Assembly: GCF_023702065.1 (NCBI RefSeq)
Contig: NZ_QFDM01000001.1
Coordinates: 310,001-374,000 of the forward strand
DNA: 64,000 bases
Source: Methanoculleus oceani
Lineage (GTDB): Archaea; Halobacteriota; Methanomicrobia; Methanomicrobiales; Methanoculleaceae
Direction of reading: 5' to 3'
Position numbers and translations under genes: made by a program. The notes below the pieces were generated by a model that had not been told where the DNA came from, made no database searches, and saw only the letters and a list, made by a program, of their open reading frames with translations. Of this stretch, positions 1 through 7,408 are shown one piece after another; position 1 is the stretch's first letter, and each line of letters begins with the position of its first letter.

Positions 1-372
1 GCATGCCACCCGGCCGACGGTACGCGGGACCTCCCCGACAGCCCCCTGCGGGCAGACGAGGCTGCAGCCCCCGCAGGAATGGCAGAGTTCCGGGAAGAGG
101 ATAACCCGGTCTTTGATGACCGAGAGGGCCCCGAAGCGGCAGAACTTCCCGCACTCACCGCAAAAGGTGCAGCGGGCGAGATCGACCTCCGGGACCGGCG
201 TCGTCACCGGTATGTCCACGGCAGAACCCGGGAAGAAGAGATGGAGGTTCGGCTCCTCGACATCGCAGTCGACGAGTGCCACCTCGCGGGAGCGGGCGAG
301 CGTGAAGGCGAGGTTCGCCGCCACCGTGCTCTTCCCGGTGCCGCCTTTGCCGCTTGCAATCGCGATCTTCAT
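1..372 (-). CDS. MinD-superfamily ATPase with inserted ferredoxin domain (3' end cut)
   Basis: P-loop ATPase of the MinD superfamily that carries an inserted ferredoxin-type segment; relatives are thought to assemble or deliver iron-sulfur clusters in the cytoplasm. The N terminus has a deviant Walker A (GKGGTGKST, about residues 8-16) and a LVDCDVEEPN segment. From about residue 66 two cysteine clusters follow (CTFCGECGKFC and CHSCGGCSLVC), enough for two 4Fe-4S centres. The gene runs off the left edge, so only about 124 residues are visible. It starts 13 bp after the NifX-like gene and is the last visible member of a minus-strand set with two NifX-like proteins and a ferredoxin, which supports a cluster-trafficking role. 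The acceptor protein cannot be told from sequence. Confidence 0.88.
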   Translation of the reverse strand, partial: MKIAIASGKGGTGKSTVAANLAFTLARSREVALVDCDVEEPNLHLFFPGSAVDIPVTTPVPEVDLARCTFCGECGKFCRFGALSVIKDRVILFPELCHSCGGCSLVCPQGAVGEVPRTVGRVAC

Positions 373-385
373 GCTGTATACCGCT

Positions 386-727
386 TCAGGCGAGAGGGAG
401 CGGCTGCAGGTTCCCGGCGGTATGCTCCGCGAGGGCATCGGCCACGCTGCCGCTTCCGCGGTAGGCATAAGCCTTGATCCCGCCCGCTTCGAGCGCTTTC
501 GCGGCGTTCCCGCCGACCTGGCCGGTGATGACCACCGTCGCGCCGTGCTCCGCGAGCATCTGGACCGCCCGGGGCCCGACCCCGCCCGCAGCGTCAACGA
601 GGGGATTCTTAATCGATTCGGATTTTCCCGTCTCCGTATCGACGAAGACGAAGTAAGGCGCCCGGCCGAACCGCTGCTCGACCGGGGCGGACGTGCCTTC
701 TGCACGTGCTGTGATACCGATTATCAT
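386..727 (-). CDS. NifX/NifB-C-terminal-like cofactor-binding protein
   Basis: A 113-residue protein of the dinitrogenase iron-molybdenum cofactor family (NifX and the C-terminal domain of NifB). The single domain fills the protein: an opening MIIGITARAEG strand, an RFGRAPYFVFVD segment, and the typical AVQMLAEHGATVVITGQVGGNAAKAL stretch in the middle. Family members bind iron-sulfur or iron-molybdenum precursors. Many methanogens carry several such small proteins without having nitrogenase, so nitrogen fixation should not be inferred. It is followed 13 bp later by the MinD-type ATPase. A second, diverged NifX-like gene lies two genes upstream. A GAGGAG ribosome-binding site precedes the ATG. 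Confidence 0.88.
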   Translation of the reverse strand: MIIGITARAEGTSAPVEQRFGRAPYFVFVDTETGKSESIKNPLVDAAGGVGPRAVQMLAEHGATVVITGQVGGNAAKALEAGGIKAYAYRGSGSVADALAEHTAGNLQPLPLA

Positions 728-788
728 GTTAATACACTCCTCTGAGGGTTATACATACGAGCATAATACTGTGGATGGTGCTATCGTG

Positions 789-962
789 TCATTCAAGCGA
801 GATGGCGCCCGCCGGACACTCGTCCACACAGGTTCCGCAGTCCACGCAGAGTCCGGGGTCGACCTTCGCCCTGCCGTCGTCCATGGTGACCGCGGCCGCA
901 GGACAGGCCGACACGCACGTCTCGCACCCGGTGCATACCTCCGGGTCAACCACCGCCGCCAT
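789..962 (-). CDS. 2x[4Fe-4S] ferredoxin
   Basis: A 57-residue bacterial-type ferredoxin. The two cluster motifs are complete: C10, C13, C16, C20 (last followed by Pro) and C39, C42, C45, C49 (also followed by Pro). It should carry electrons between cytoplasmic redox enzymes. I chose the ATG at 962 because the mature sequence MAAVVDPEVC fits the family, and because it lies 2 bp after the stop of the NifX-like gene at 965-1324, implying translational coupling. A longer reading from 983 would add seven residues inside that upstream gene. Together with the two NifX-like proteins and the ferredoxin-containing ATPase it forms an iron-sulfur handling set. Confidence 0.9.
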   Translation of the reverse strand: MAAVVDPEVCTGCETCVSACPAAAVTMDDGRAKVDPGLCVDCGTCVDECPAGAISLE

Positions 963-964
963 GC

Positions 965-1324
965 TCAGTGTGCCCCGTCGCACTCGCCGCCGTCTTCGTG
1001 GTGGCAGGAACTCTTCCCCGGCGAGAGACGGCCGGCAATATAGTCCTGCGCGACGTAATCAACGTTTCCACCGATGCCGAGAAGAACCTCGATATCGTTT
1101 CCGTGGAAGAGCTCGATGGCCCGCGGTCCCATTCCGCCGGCGATGATCAGGTTTACTCCGTGCTCCGCGAGGAAGACCGGAAGCCGCCCGGGTTCGTGAC
1201 CGGGGCTCGGAAGGTCGTCCCTCCGGTAGATGATCGACTCCTCCACGTCAAATATCGCATACCCTTCACAATGCCCGAAGTGTTCGGATACCCGGTTGCC
1301 GTCCTGTGCAATCGCAATTCTCAT
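965..1324 (-). CDS. NifX-like cofactor-binding protein with Cys/His tail
   Basis: A 119-residue second member of the NifX/NifB-C-terminal family. It starts MRIAIAQDGNRVSEHFGHCEGYAIFDV, where the HFGHC stretch is the usual ligand-rich loop, and has the central IIAGGMGPRAIELF segment. The last 15 residues hold two Cys and three His (CHHEDGGECDGAH), a possible extra metal site. The ATG at 1324 is preceded by GGGTGA on the minus strand; a longer ORF start at 1468 would extend into the promoter region shared with the divergent protease gene and is unlikely. It is the first gene of the minus-strand cluster and is coupled to the ferredoxin that follows. Confidence 0.88.
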   Translation of the reverse strand: MRIAIAQDGNRVSEHFGHCEGYAIFDVEESIIYRRDDLPSPGHEPGRLPVFLAEHGVNLIIAGGMGPRAIELFHGNDIEVLLGIGGNVDYVAQDYIAGRLSPGKSSCHHEDGGECDGAH

Positions 1325-1448
1325 GATTTCACCCGGTCCTGCGGCCCCGTGCAGGAGATGAGCCGCATACGAACATACTACACATAAGCGCGAAAGTAAG
1401 TAAAACCACCTATCGTACCATCCGGGAGGAGTGCCGGACCGGGGAATC

Positions 1449-1478
1449 TTTTTTAAGGCGAGCGACACCCTGCGGTGT
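1449..1478 (+). promoter_or_regulatory. TATA-like box and leader hairpin of the protease operon
   Basis: A T/A-rich box (TTTTTTAAGG, about 1449-1458) lies about 50 bp before the protease ATG and could be its TATA element. Downstream, ACACC (1465-1469) and GGTGT (1474-1478) form a 5-bp stem with a CTGC loop in the expected 5' leader. Role unknown; TBP binding not shown. Confidence 0.35.
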
Positions 1479-1502
1479 AGTTGCAGAAACTTGGTGAGAC
1501 TG

Positions 1503-3899
1503 ATGGTTCAGCCTTTGGATATCGAAGAATACCGGAACGTCTACGAGCCGGAAAAGGTAGAATGTGCCAGCACCGGGGAGATGAGGCCGATGGAGGAGAT
1601 CATCGGCCAGGAACGGGCGCTCAGGGCGCTGAAGTTCGGCCTCGAGATCCGGGAGAAGGGGTTCAACGTCTACACCGCGGGCGCCCAGGGCACCGGGCGG
1701 ATGACCGCTGTCCGGAGTTTCCTCGACGAACTCGCCAGGGCCAAGCCCCGGGCAAGCGACTGGGTCTACGTCCACAACTTCCAGGACCAGTACGAGCCCA
1801 ACGCCATCGCCCTCCCGGGGGGGAGGGGGCCCCGGTTCAGGGAGGATATGAAGCGGTTCATCGAGGAGGCCCGGCAGGCGCTTCCCCGGGCGTTCGAGAG
1901 CGAAGAGTACGCCAAACGGCGGGATGAAACCCTCCAGTCGCTCCAGGGGAACAGGACCGACCTCATCGCCCGGATCAATCAGCGCGCCCAGGAGGCGGGG
2001 TTCATCATCCAGATGAGCCCCATCGGTCTCCTGACTATCCCGGTCATCAACGGGAGACCGGTCCCCGAGGAGGAGTTCATCACCCTCCCTGACGAGGTGC
2101 GGGCGGAGGTCCAGCGGCGCCGGGACGCCCTCAACGCCGACCTCCGGAGCACGCTCCGGCAGGTGCAGGATATCGAGCGGCAGGGGGCCGAGGCGGTCAA
2201 GGACGTGAACCACGACATCGCCCTCTACGCGATCGGCAACCTCGTCGCCGAACTCAAGGAGAACTACGCCGACGTCCCGGAGGTTCCGGCCTACATCGAC
2301 GCCGTCCAGAACGACATCCTCGAGAACCTCCAGGCCTTCCTCGGGGTCCCCGAGCAGCCGGGCGCCCCGCCCCAGTTCCAGGCCTTCATCCGGGAACTCC
2401 CGTTCCGGAAGTACGAGGTGAACGTCGTCGTGGACAACGCCGGCACGGAGGGCACACCGGTGATCGTCGAGCAGAACCCCACCTTCCAGAACCTCCTCGG
2501 GAAGATCGAGAAGGAGGTCCAGTTCGGCATCTTCACGACCGACTTCACGATGATCCGGCCGGGCTCGCTGCATAAGGCCAACGGCGGCTACCTCATCCTC
2601 GACGTCGAAGACCTCCTGCGCACCCCCCTCTCCTGGGACGGGCTCAAGACGGCCTTAAAGACGGGGGAAGCCGTCATCGAGGAGCCGGGAGAGCGGATGG
2701 GGTTCATCACGGCAAAGACGATCAAGCCCGAGCCCATCCCACTCGATATCAAGGTGGCCCTCATCGGGACCCCGATGATCTACCAGCTCCTCTACCGGAT
2801 GGACCCCGACTTCAAGGAGCTCTTCAAGGTCAAGGCAGACTTCGACATCGTGATGGAACGAAACGACGAGAACGCCGGGAAGTACGCCGACTTCATGTGC
2901 AACCTTGTCCGGGAGGAGAACCTCCGGCACCTGGACCGTGAGGCGATCGCCCGGGTGATCGAGTATGGGTCAAGACTCGCCGCAGACAGGGAGAAACTCT
3001 CGACCCTGTTCGCCGCCGTCGCGGACCTCATCCGGGAGGCGAACTTCTACGCCGCGAGCGACGGCGCGGAGCAGATCCAGCGGCAGCACGTCATGAAGGC
3101 GATCGATGAGAAGGTCTACCGCTCGAACCTGATCCAGCAGAAGATCGAGGAGTACATCCGGCGGGGGATCTTCCTCATCGAGACCGAGGGGGAGAAGATC
3201 GGCCAGGTGAACGGCCTCTCAGTCATCGGCCTCGGGGACTTCGCCTTCGGCCGGCCGTCGAAGGTGACCGCGAGCATCGGGGTCGGCCGCGAGGGGATCA
3301 TGGACATCGAGCGGGAGGCGGCGCTCGGCGGGCCGATCCACACGAAAGGCGTCCTGATCATCAGCGGCTACCTCAACAACAACTACGCGAGGGACAAGCC
3401 CCTCGGCCTCTCGGCCCGGCTCGTCTTCGAACAGAGTTACGAGGGGATCGAGGGCGACTCCGCGTCGAGCACCGAGCTCTACGCCCTCCTCTCGGCGCTC
3501 TCGGGTCTCCCCTTAAAACAGTACCTCGCCGTCACGGGCTCGGTGAACCAGAAGGGCGAGGTCCAGGCGATCGGCGGCGTGAACGAGAAACTGGAGGGGT
3601 TCTTCGAGGTCTGCAAGGCCAAAGGGCTCAACGGGAACCAGGGAGCGCTGATCCCCGCAAGCAACGTCCAGAACCTGATGCTCAAGGAGGAGGTTGTCGA
3701 GGCCGCGAAGGCCGGGAAGTTCCGGATCTACCCGGTGCGGACGATCGACGAGGGGATCGAGGTCCTGACAGGCGTCCCGGCGGGCACCCGGCGGGAGGAC
3801 GGGACCTACGAGGAGGGGACCGTAAACTACCTGGTGGACCGGCGGCTCCGGGAGATGGCGGAGACGCTCAAAGGGTTCCAGCCAATGGCGGCGAAGTGA
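1503..3899 (+). CDS. Lon-family (S16) ATP-dependent protease, AAA_32 type
   Basis: A 798-residue protein with an N-terminal AAA-type region and a C-terminal Lon (S16) protease domain. The Ser-Lys dyad is visible: Ser at about 653 in GDSASS and Lys at about 696 in GVNEKLEG. The Walker A-like loop near residues 60-67 reads GAQGTGRMT, with Arg where most AAA proteins have Lys. I recall that the AAA_32/LonC-like group often departs here, but cannot check. Unlike the usual archaeal LonB, no membrane hairpin is seen, so a soluble cytoplasmic protease is expected. The ATG at 1503 follows GGTGAGA; an upstream ATG at 1431 adds 24 unlikely residues. The stop overlaps the next start (GTGA), so it is probably cotranscribed with the cysteine desulfurase. 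Confidence 0.9.
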   Translation: MVQPLDIEEYRNVYEPEKVECASTGEMRPMEEIIGQERALRALKFGLEIREKGFNVYTAGAQGTGRMTAVRSFLDELARAKPRASDWVYVHNFQDQYEPNAIALPGGRGPRFREDMKRFIEEARQALPRAFESEEYAKRRDETLQSLQGNRTDLIARINQRAQEAGFIIQMSPIGLLTIPVINGRPVPEEEFITLPDEVRAEVQRRRDALNADLRSTLRQVQDIERQGAEAVKDVNHDIALYAIGNLVAELKENYADVPEVPAYIDAVQNDILENLQAFLGVPEQPGAPPQFQAFIRELPFRKYEVNVVVDNAGTEGTPVIVEQNPTFQNLLGKIEKEVQFGIFTTDFTMIRPGSLHKANGGYLILDVEDLLRTPLSWDGLKTALKTGEAVIEEPGERMGFITAKTIKPEPIPLDIKVALIGTPMIYQLLYRMDPDFKELFKVKADFDIVMERNDENAGKYADFMCNLVREENLRHLDREAIARVIEYGSRLAADREKLSTLFAAVADLIREANFYAASDGAEQIQRQHVMKAIDEKVYRSNLIQQKIEEYIRRGIFLIETEGEKIGQVNGLSVIGLGDFAFGRPSKVTASIGVGREGIMDIEREAALGGPIHTKGVLIISGYLNNNYARDKPLGLSARLVFEQSYEGIEGDSASSTELYALLSALSGLPLKQYLAVTGSVNQKGEVQAIGGVNEKLEGFFEVCKAKGLNGNQGALIPASNVQNLMLKEEVVEAAKAGKFRIYPVRTIDEGIEVLTGVPAGTRREDGTYEEGTVNYLVDRRLREMAETLKGFQPMAAK

Positions 3900-3904
3900 C
3901 CGGG

Positions 3905-5077
3905 ATGGAGCGGAGACGTTCGGTCTACATGGACCATGCGGCGACGACACCGACGCGGCCCGAGGTCGTCGAGGCGATGCTCCCCTACTTCTCGGAGCGG
4001 TTCGGGAACCCCTCCTCGCTTTATACCCTCGCCCGGGAGGCGAAGGGGGCGGTGGAAGAAGCGCGGGGACGGGTGGCGGCGGCGATCGGCGCGAGTCCCG
4101 AGGAGATCTTCTTCACCTCGGGCGGGACGGAGGCCGACAACTGGGCGGTCAAGGGGGTGGCGGCGGCGAGCCGGAAGAAGGGCGACCATATCGTCACCTC
4201 CGCAATCGAGCACCACGCCGTCCTCCATACCTGCCGGGCGCTCGAGAAGCAGGGCTACCGGGTGACCTATCTCCCGGTCGACGAGTTCGGCCGGGTGGAT
4301 CCGGGAACCGTCGAGGAGGCGATCACCGATCGGACAGTCCTCGTCTCGGTGATGGCCGCGAACAACGAGATCGGGACAATTCAGCCGGTCCGGGCGATTG
4401 CGGGAGTCGCCCACGACCACGGCGTCCCGTTCCATACCGACGCTGTTCAGGCGATCGGGGCCTTCCCGGTGGATGTCGAAGAGATGGGGGCCGACCTCCT
4501 CGCCATCTCCGCCCACAAGTTCGGCGGCCCGAAGGCGACGGGAGCGCTCTATGTCAGAAAGAAGACCAGGATCGGGACGTTCATGGACGGCGGGGCGCAG
4601 GAGCGGGGCCGGCGGGCCGGGACCGAGAACGTTCCCGGGATCGTGGGGCTCGGGCGGGCGATCGAACTTGCGGTCGCCGGGATGCCCCGGAACGCCGCCC
4701 GGCTTGCCGCGATGCGGGACCGGCTGATCCGGGGGAGCCTGGAGGCGATCCCCGATACCCGGTTAAACGGCCACCCGGTCGAGCGGCTCCCGAATAACGT
4801 CAACGTCGCGTTCCGCTACGTCGAGGGGGAGTCGATCCTCCTCATGCTCGACGCCCTCGGGGTCGCCGCCTCGACCGGGAGCGCCTGCACCTCGGCGTCG
4901 CTCGAGCCCTCGCACGTCCTGACCGCCTGCGGCCTCCCCCACGAGGAGGCTCACGGCTCGCTCCGGCTCACCCTGGGGCCCCGGAACACCGACGACGACG
5001 TCGATTACGTCCTCGAGGTCCTCCCGGGGATTATCGGGCGCCTGCGGGAGATGTCGCCGCTCCGGGAGGTGACGTGA
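3905..5077 (+). CDS. cysteine desulfurase (NifS/IscS family)
   Basis: PLP-dependent class V enzyme that takes sulfur from cysteine for iron-sulfur cluster and thio-cofactor synthesis. The start is typical (YMDHAATTP). The PLP lysine sits in SAHKFGGPK (about residue 205 from the ATG) with the histidine just before it, and the persulfide cysteine sits in STGSACTS (about residue 328). Length (390 residues) is normal. A GTG at 3896 overlapping the protease stop is an alternative start and would add three residues. The stop overlaps the ATG of the phosphomutase (TGATG). It probably supplies sulfur to the cluster-handling proteins encoded divergently upstream, though no separate scaffold gene is adjacent. 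Confidence 0.95.
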   Translation: MERRRSVYMDHAATTPTRPEVVEAMLPYFSERFGNPSSLYTLAREAKGAVEEARGRVAAAIGASPEEIFFTSGGTEADNWAVKGVAAASRKKGDHIVTSAIEHHAVLHTCRALEKQGYRVTYLPVDEFGRVDPGTVEEAITDRTVLVSVMAANNEIGTIQPVRAIAGVAHDHGVPFHTDAVQAIGAFPVDVEEMGADLLAISAHKFGGPKATGALYVRKKTRIGTFMDGGAQERGRRAGTENVPGIVGLGRAIELAVAGMPRNAARLAAMRDRLIRGSLEAIPDTRLNGHPVERLPNNVNVAFRYVEGESILLMLDALGVAASTGSACTSASLEPSHVLTACGLPHEEAHGSLRLTLGPRNTDDDVDYVLEVLPGIIGRLREMSPLREVT

Positions 5078-6423
5078 TGGTCGGCATCTTCAAGGCCTAC
5101 GACATCCGGGGGCGCTACCCGGACGAGCTCGACGAGGGGACGGCAGAGAGGATCGGGAACGCCTTCGTCCGGCTCCTTGCGGCGGAGCAGGTCGTCGTCG
5201 GGCGCGACATGCGGCTCTCGTCCGCATCGCTTGCCCGGGCGTTTATAGAGGGGGCGGTCGAGGCCGGGGCGGAGGTCGCCGATATCGGGATGGCGAGCAC
5301 CCCGCTCCTCAACTACGCGATCATCGCCGGGGGGTTCGACGGCGGCGCGATGGTGACGGCCTCCCACCTCCCCGGGGAGATGAACGGGTTCAAACTCGCC
5401 CGGGAGAACGCCATCCCTCTCTCCGGCGACCGGGATCTGCCGCTTCTCGAGACGAGGGTCGAGGAGCAGCCGGCAGCCCGTGCCGGCGGGTCCTGCCGGC
5501 GGGTCGAGATGCTGGATGCCTACATCGGGAAGGTGACCGGGTTCGTCCGGGCGCCGAAACCGCTCACGATCGTCGTGGATGCCGGGAACGGGATGATCGG
5601 ACCGGAGGTGCCCCGGCTCTTCTCAAGGGTCCCGGCGTGGCGTCTGGTGCCCCTCTACCTCGAGCCCGACGGGCGGTTCCCCCACCACCACGCAAACCCG
5701 CTCGACCCGGAGACCACCCGGGAGCTCCAGGACCGGGTCGTCGCGGAGGGCGCTGACATGGGGGTCGCGTTCGACGGCGACGGCGACCGGTGCGGGTTCG
5801 TCGACGAGCGGGGCGAACGGGTCCGGGAGGACCTGGTGACCGCGCTCATCGCGGAGTTCCTGCTCGAGGAGAACCCGGGGGCGACGATCCTCTACGACCT
5901 TCGGTCCAGCCGGGCTGTTCGCGAGGCGATCGAGCGGGCAGGAGGGCGGGGCGTCCGCTCGAGGGTCGGCCACGCCTTCATCAAGGCCCTGATGCGGGAG
6001 GAAGACGCCCTCTTCGCCGGTGAGCTCTCCGGGCACTACTACTACCGGGAGATGGGCTTTGCGGACAACGGGCTCCTGACGATGGTCCAGATCGCGAACC
6101 TCATCGCCGCGAGCGGCCGGCCGCTCTCCGAACTCGTCAAGCCCCTCGATCGCTACCCCTCGACAGGGGAGATCAACCTCCGGGTGAGCGAACCGGCGGC
6201 AGTGCTCGCGGTGCTTGCGGCGCGCTACCACGACGCGGAGCTTGACAGACTCGACGGGCTGACGGCGGCCTATCCCGACTGGTGGTTCAACATCCGTCGC
6301 TCCCATACCGAGCCGGTGGTGCGGTTGAACGTGGAGGCGGAGACGAGGAGTCTCCTCGATGAGAAGAAGCGGGAGGTCCTCTCGGTCATCCGCGACGCCG
6401 ATGAGGCGGCGAGGGAGGGGTAA
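5077..6423 (+). CDS. phosphomannomutase/phosphoglucomutase
   Basis: Alpha-D-phosphohexomutase that interconverts sugar 1- and 6-phosphates for glycan and surface polysaccharide synthesis. Family order is intact: the N-terminal KAYDIRGRYP, the phosphoserine loop TASHLPGEMNG (Ser at about residue 96; most relatives have TASHNP), the metal loop FDGDGDRCGF near residue 230, the sugar loop GELSGHYYYRE and a C-terminal phosphate-binding RRSHTEPVVRLNVE. Length is 448 residues. It is translationally coupled to the cysteine desulfurase, with the ATG overlapping that stop and GGGAGGTGA as ribosome-binding site. Whether glucose or mannose is the better substrate cannot be told from sequence. Confidence 0.93.
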   Translation: MVGIFKAYDIRGRYPDELDEGTAERIGNAFVRLLAAEQVVVGRDMRLSSASLARAFIEGAVEAGAEVADIGMASTPLLNYAIIAGGFDGGAMVTASHLPGEMNGFKLARENAIPLSGDRDLPLLETRVEEQPAARAGGSCRRVEMLDAYIGKVTGFVRAPKPLTIVVDAGNGMIGPEVPRLFSRVPAWRLVPLYLEPDGRFPHHHANPLDPETTRELQDRVVAEGADMGVAFDGDGDRCGFVDERGERVREDLVTALIAEFLLEENPGATILYDLRSSRAVREAIERAGGRGVRSRVGHAFIKALMREEDALFAGELSGHYYYREMGFADNGLLTMVQIANLIAASGRPLSELVKPLDRYPSTGEINLRVSEPAAVLAVLAARYHDAELDRLDGLTAAYPDWWFNIRRSHTEPVVRLNVEAETRSLLDEKKREVLSVIRDADEAAREG

Positions 6424-6803
6424 GGGCCGGATCTGCACGGATAAAGGGAGTGGCGAGAACTGCCTGCTCACACCGCCGACCTCTATTGATTCACGCACCC
6501 TTCACCGGACGATCTCTCCTCCGCATCGGCGCCGCCAGCACGCCCCACGTAGAAGAGTCGTTCGGTTTTTCGCCGCCCGGGAAGGCGCCGTTAATCCATC
6601 GGTTCGGTGGGAAGAGCACGATGGCCGACAGCCGCAACTTATAAGTATCCGATATCCCACTGTTGCCCGGCAGGCTGCAGCTTGCAACCGAAGCGGGGTT
6701 GGGTGGAGCGCCCGGAAACCGTTATCCGGGGGAAAAAGAGCCGAAATACAACGGACACCCAAACCTCGAGGAAGGCAGAACAGGTATTGATGTGGTGATG
6801 ATA
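6424..6803. other. intergenic region without a convincing gene
   Basis: About 380 bp after the phosphomutase. Short open frames here show no family resemblance. A TATA-like element (CTTATAAGTA, about 6638-6647) could serve the ATP-cone gene through a long leader of over 100 nt. Nothing else stands out. Confidence 0.5.
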
Positions 6804-7091
6804 ATGGCGGAACAGCAGATGGAGTCCCGGCCCTGGCAGGAGACCATGGTCCGGAAGACCAACAACCAGGAGGAGCAGTTCAATCCTGACAAGATCAGGA
6901 GGTCGGTGCAGAACGCCGGAGCAGACCAGCAACTGGCGGACGAGATCACCCGGCAGATCCAGGAGAGCACGCACAGCGGGATGACGACCACTGAGATCGA
7001 CAACAGTATCCAGGAGACACTCAAGCAGAAGGATATGAACGCTTACAACAACTGGATGCAGTGGAAAGAGCAGCACCAGAAGATGCGGTAG
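6804..7091 (+). CDS. stand-alone ATP-cone domain protein
   Basis: A 95-residue protein. Residues about 14-70 (MVRKTNNQEEQFNPDKIRRS onward, then a GMTTTEIDNSIQETL stretch) match the ATP-cone pattern, the nucleotide-sensing domain found at the N terminus of ribonucleotide reductases and in the repressor NrdR. No zinc finger and no reductase domain is attached, so this looks like a free regulatory or nucleotide-binding module. The C terminus is Asn/Trp/Gln-rich (MNAYNNWMQWKEQHQKMR). I chose the ATG at 6804, which has GGTG about six bases upstream; an in-frame ATG at 6798 is also possible. No reductase gene is adjacent. Binding to dATP/ATP is inferred from the family only. Confidence 0.72.
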   Translation: MAEQQMESRPWQETMVRKTNNQEEQFNPDKIRRSVQNAGADQQLADEITRQIQESTHSGMTTTEIDNSIQETLKQKDMNAYNNWMQWKEQHQKMR

Positions 7092-7243
7092 GGAGTTTTC
7101 CGGAGCATTCTGCAGGCAGTCTCTCATACTACAGGTGCCAGAGATCCGTCGGCAGGTCTGCACGGCGGACTTCTGGACGTTACGCCTGTCGGGTATGCGG
7201 GTGCCCTGCAGAACGCGCACAATGTTTTTATGATCACAGAACA

Positions 7244-7253
7244 ATATTTATAT
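7244..7253 (+). promoter_or_regulatory. TATA-like box upstream of the tRNA
   Basis: ATATTTATAT lies about 80 bp before the tRNA and is the strongest A/T box in the 7092-7333 intergenic stretch. It would imply a tRNA precursor with a 5' leader of roughly 55 nt. Confidence 0.35.
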
Positions 7254-7333
7254 GCAGTGAGATTCCGGCAAAATCCCGGAGATCCGAACTGAATGCGCCT
7301 TTCCGAATTCAGGCCGGCTGCATCACGATTCTC

Positions 7334-7408
7334 GGGCCCGTAGCTTAGTCCGGTCAGAGCGCCCGGCTCATAACCGGGCGGTCGTGGGTTCGAATCCCTC
7401 CGGGCCCA
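7334..7408 (+). tRNA. tRNA with CAU anticodon (Met elongator or Ile2)
   Basis: A 75-nt cloverleaf. The acceptor stem pairs GGGCCCG with CGGGCCC, the D-arm is GCTT...GAGC, the anticodon arm is CCCGG-CTCATAA-CCGGG with anticodon CAT, and the T-loop is TTCGAAT; the discriminator is A and no CCA is encoded. The T-stem has one mismatch (GTGGG against CCCTC, a U-U at the second pair). The anticodon allows elongator Met or the archaeal Ile2 tRNA whose C34 is modified to agmatidine. The GGGCCCG acceptor resembles Ile2 tRNAs as I remember them, but I cannot decide. An 18-bp near-copy of its 3' part lies at 8161-8178. Confidence 0.93.

Noticed and set aside
386-727. Evidence for nitrogen fixation from NifX-like genes
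   Set aside because: NifX-like proteins are common in methanogens without nitrogenase; no nifH, nifD or nifK lies in the window.
1410-2573. A 387-codon open frame on the minus strand
   Set aside because: Antisense to the Lon-family protease and covers its promoter; no family likeness.
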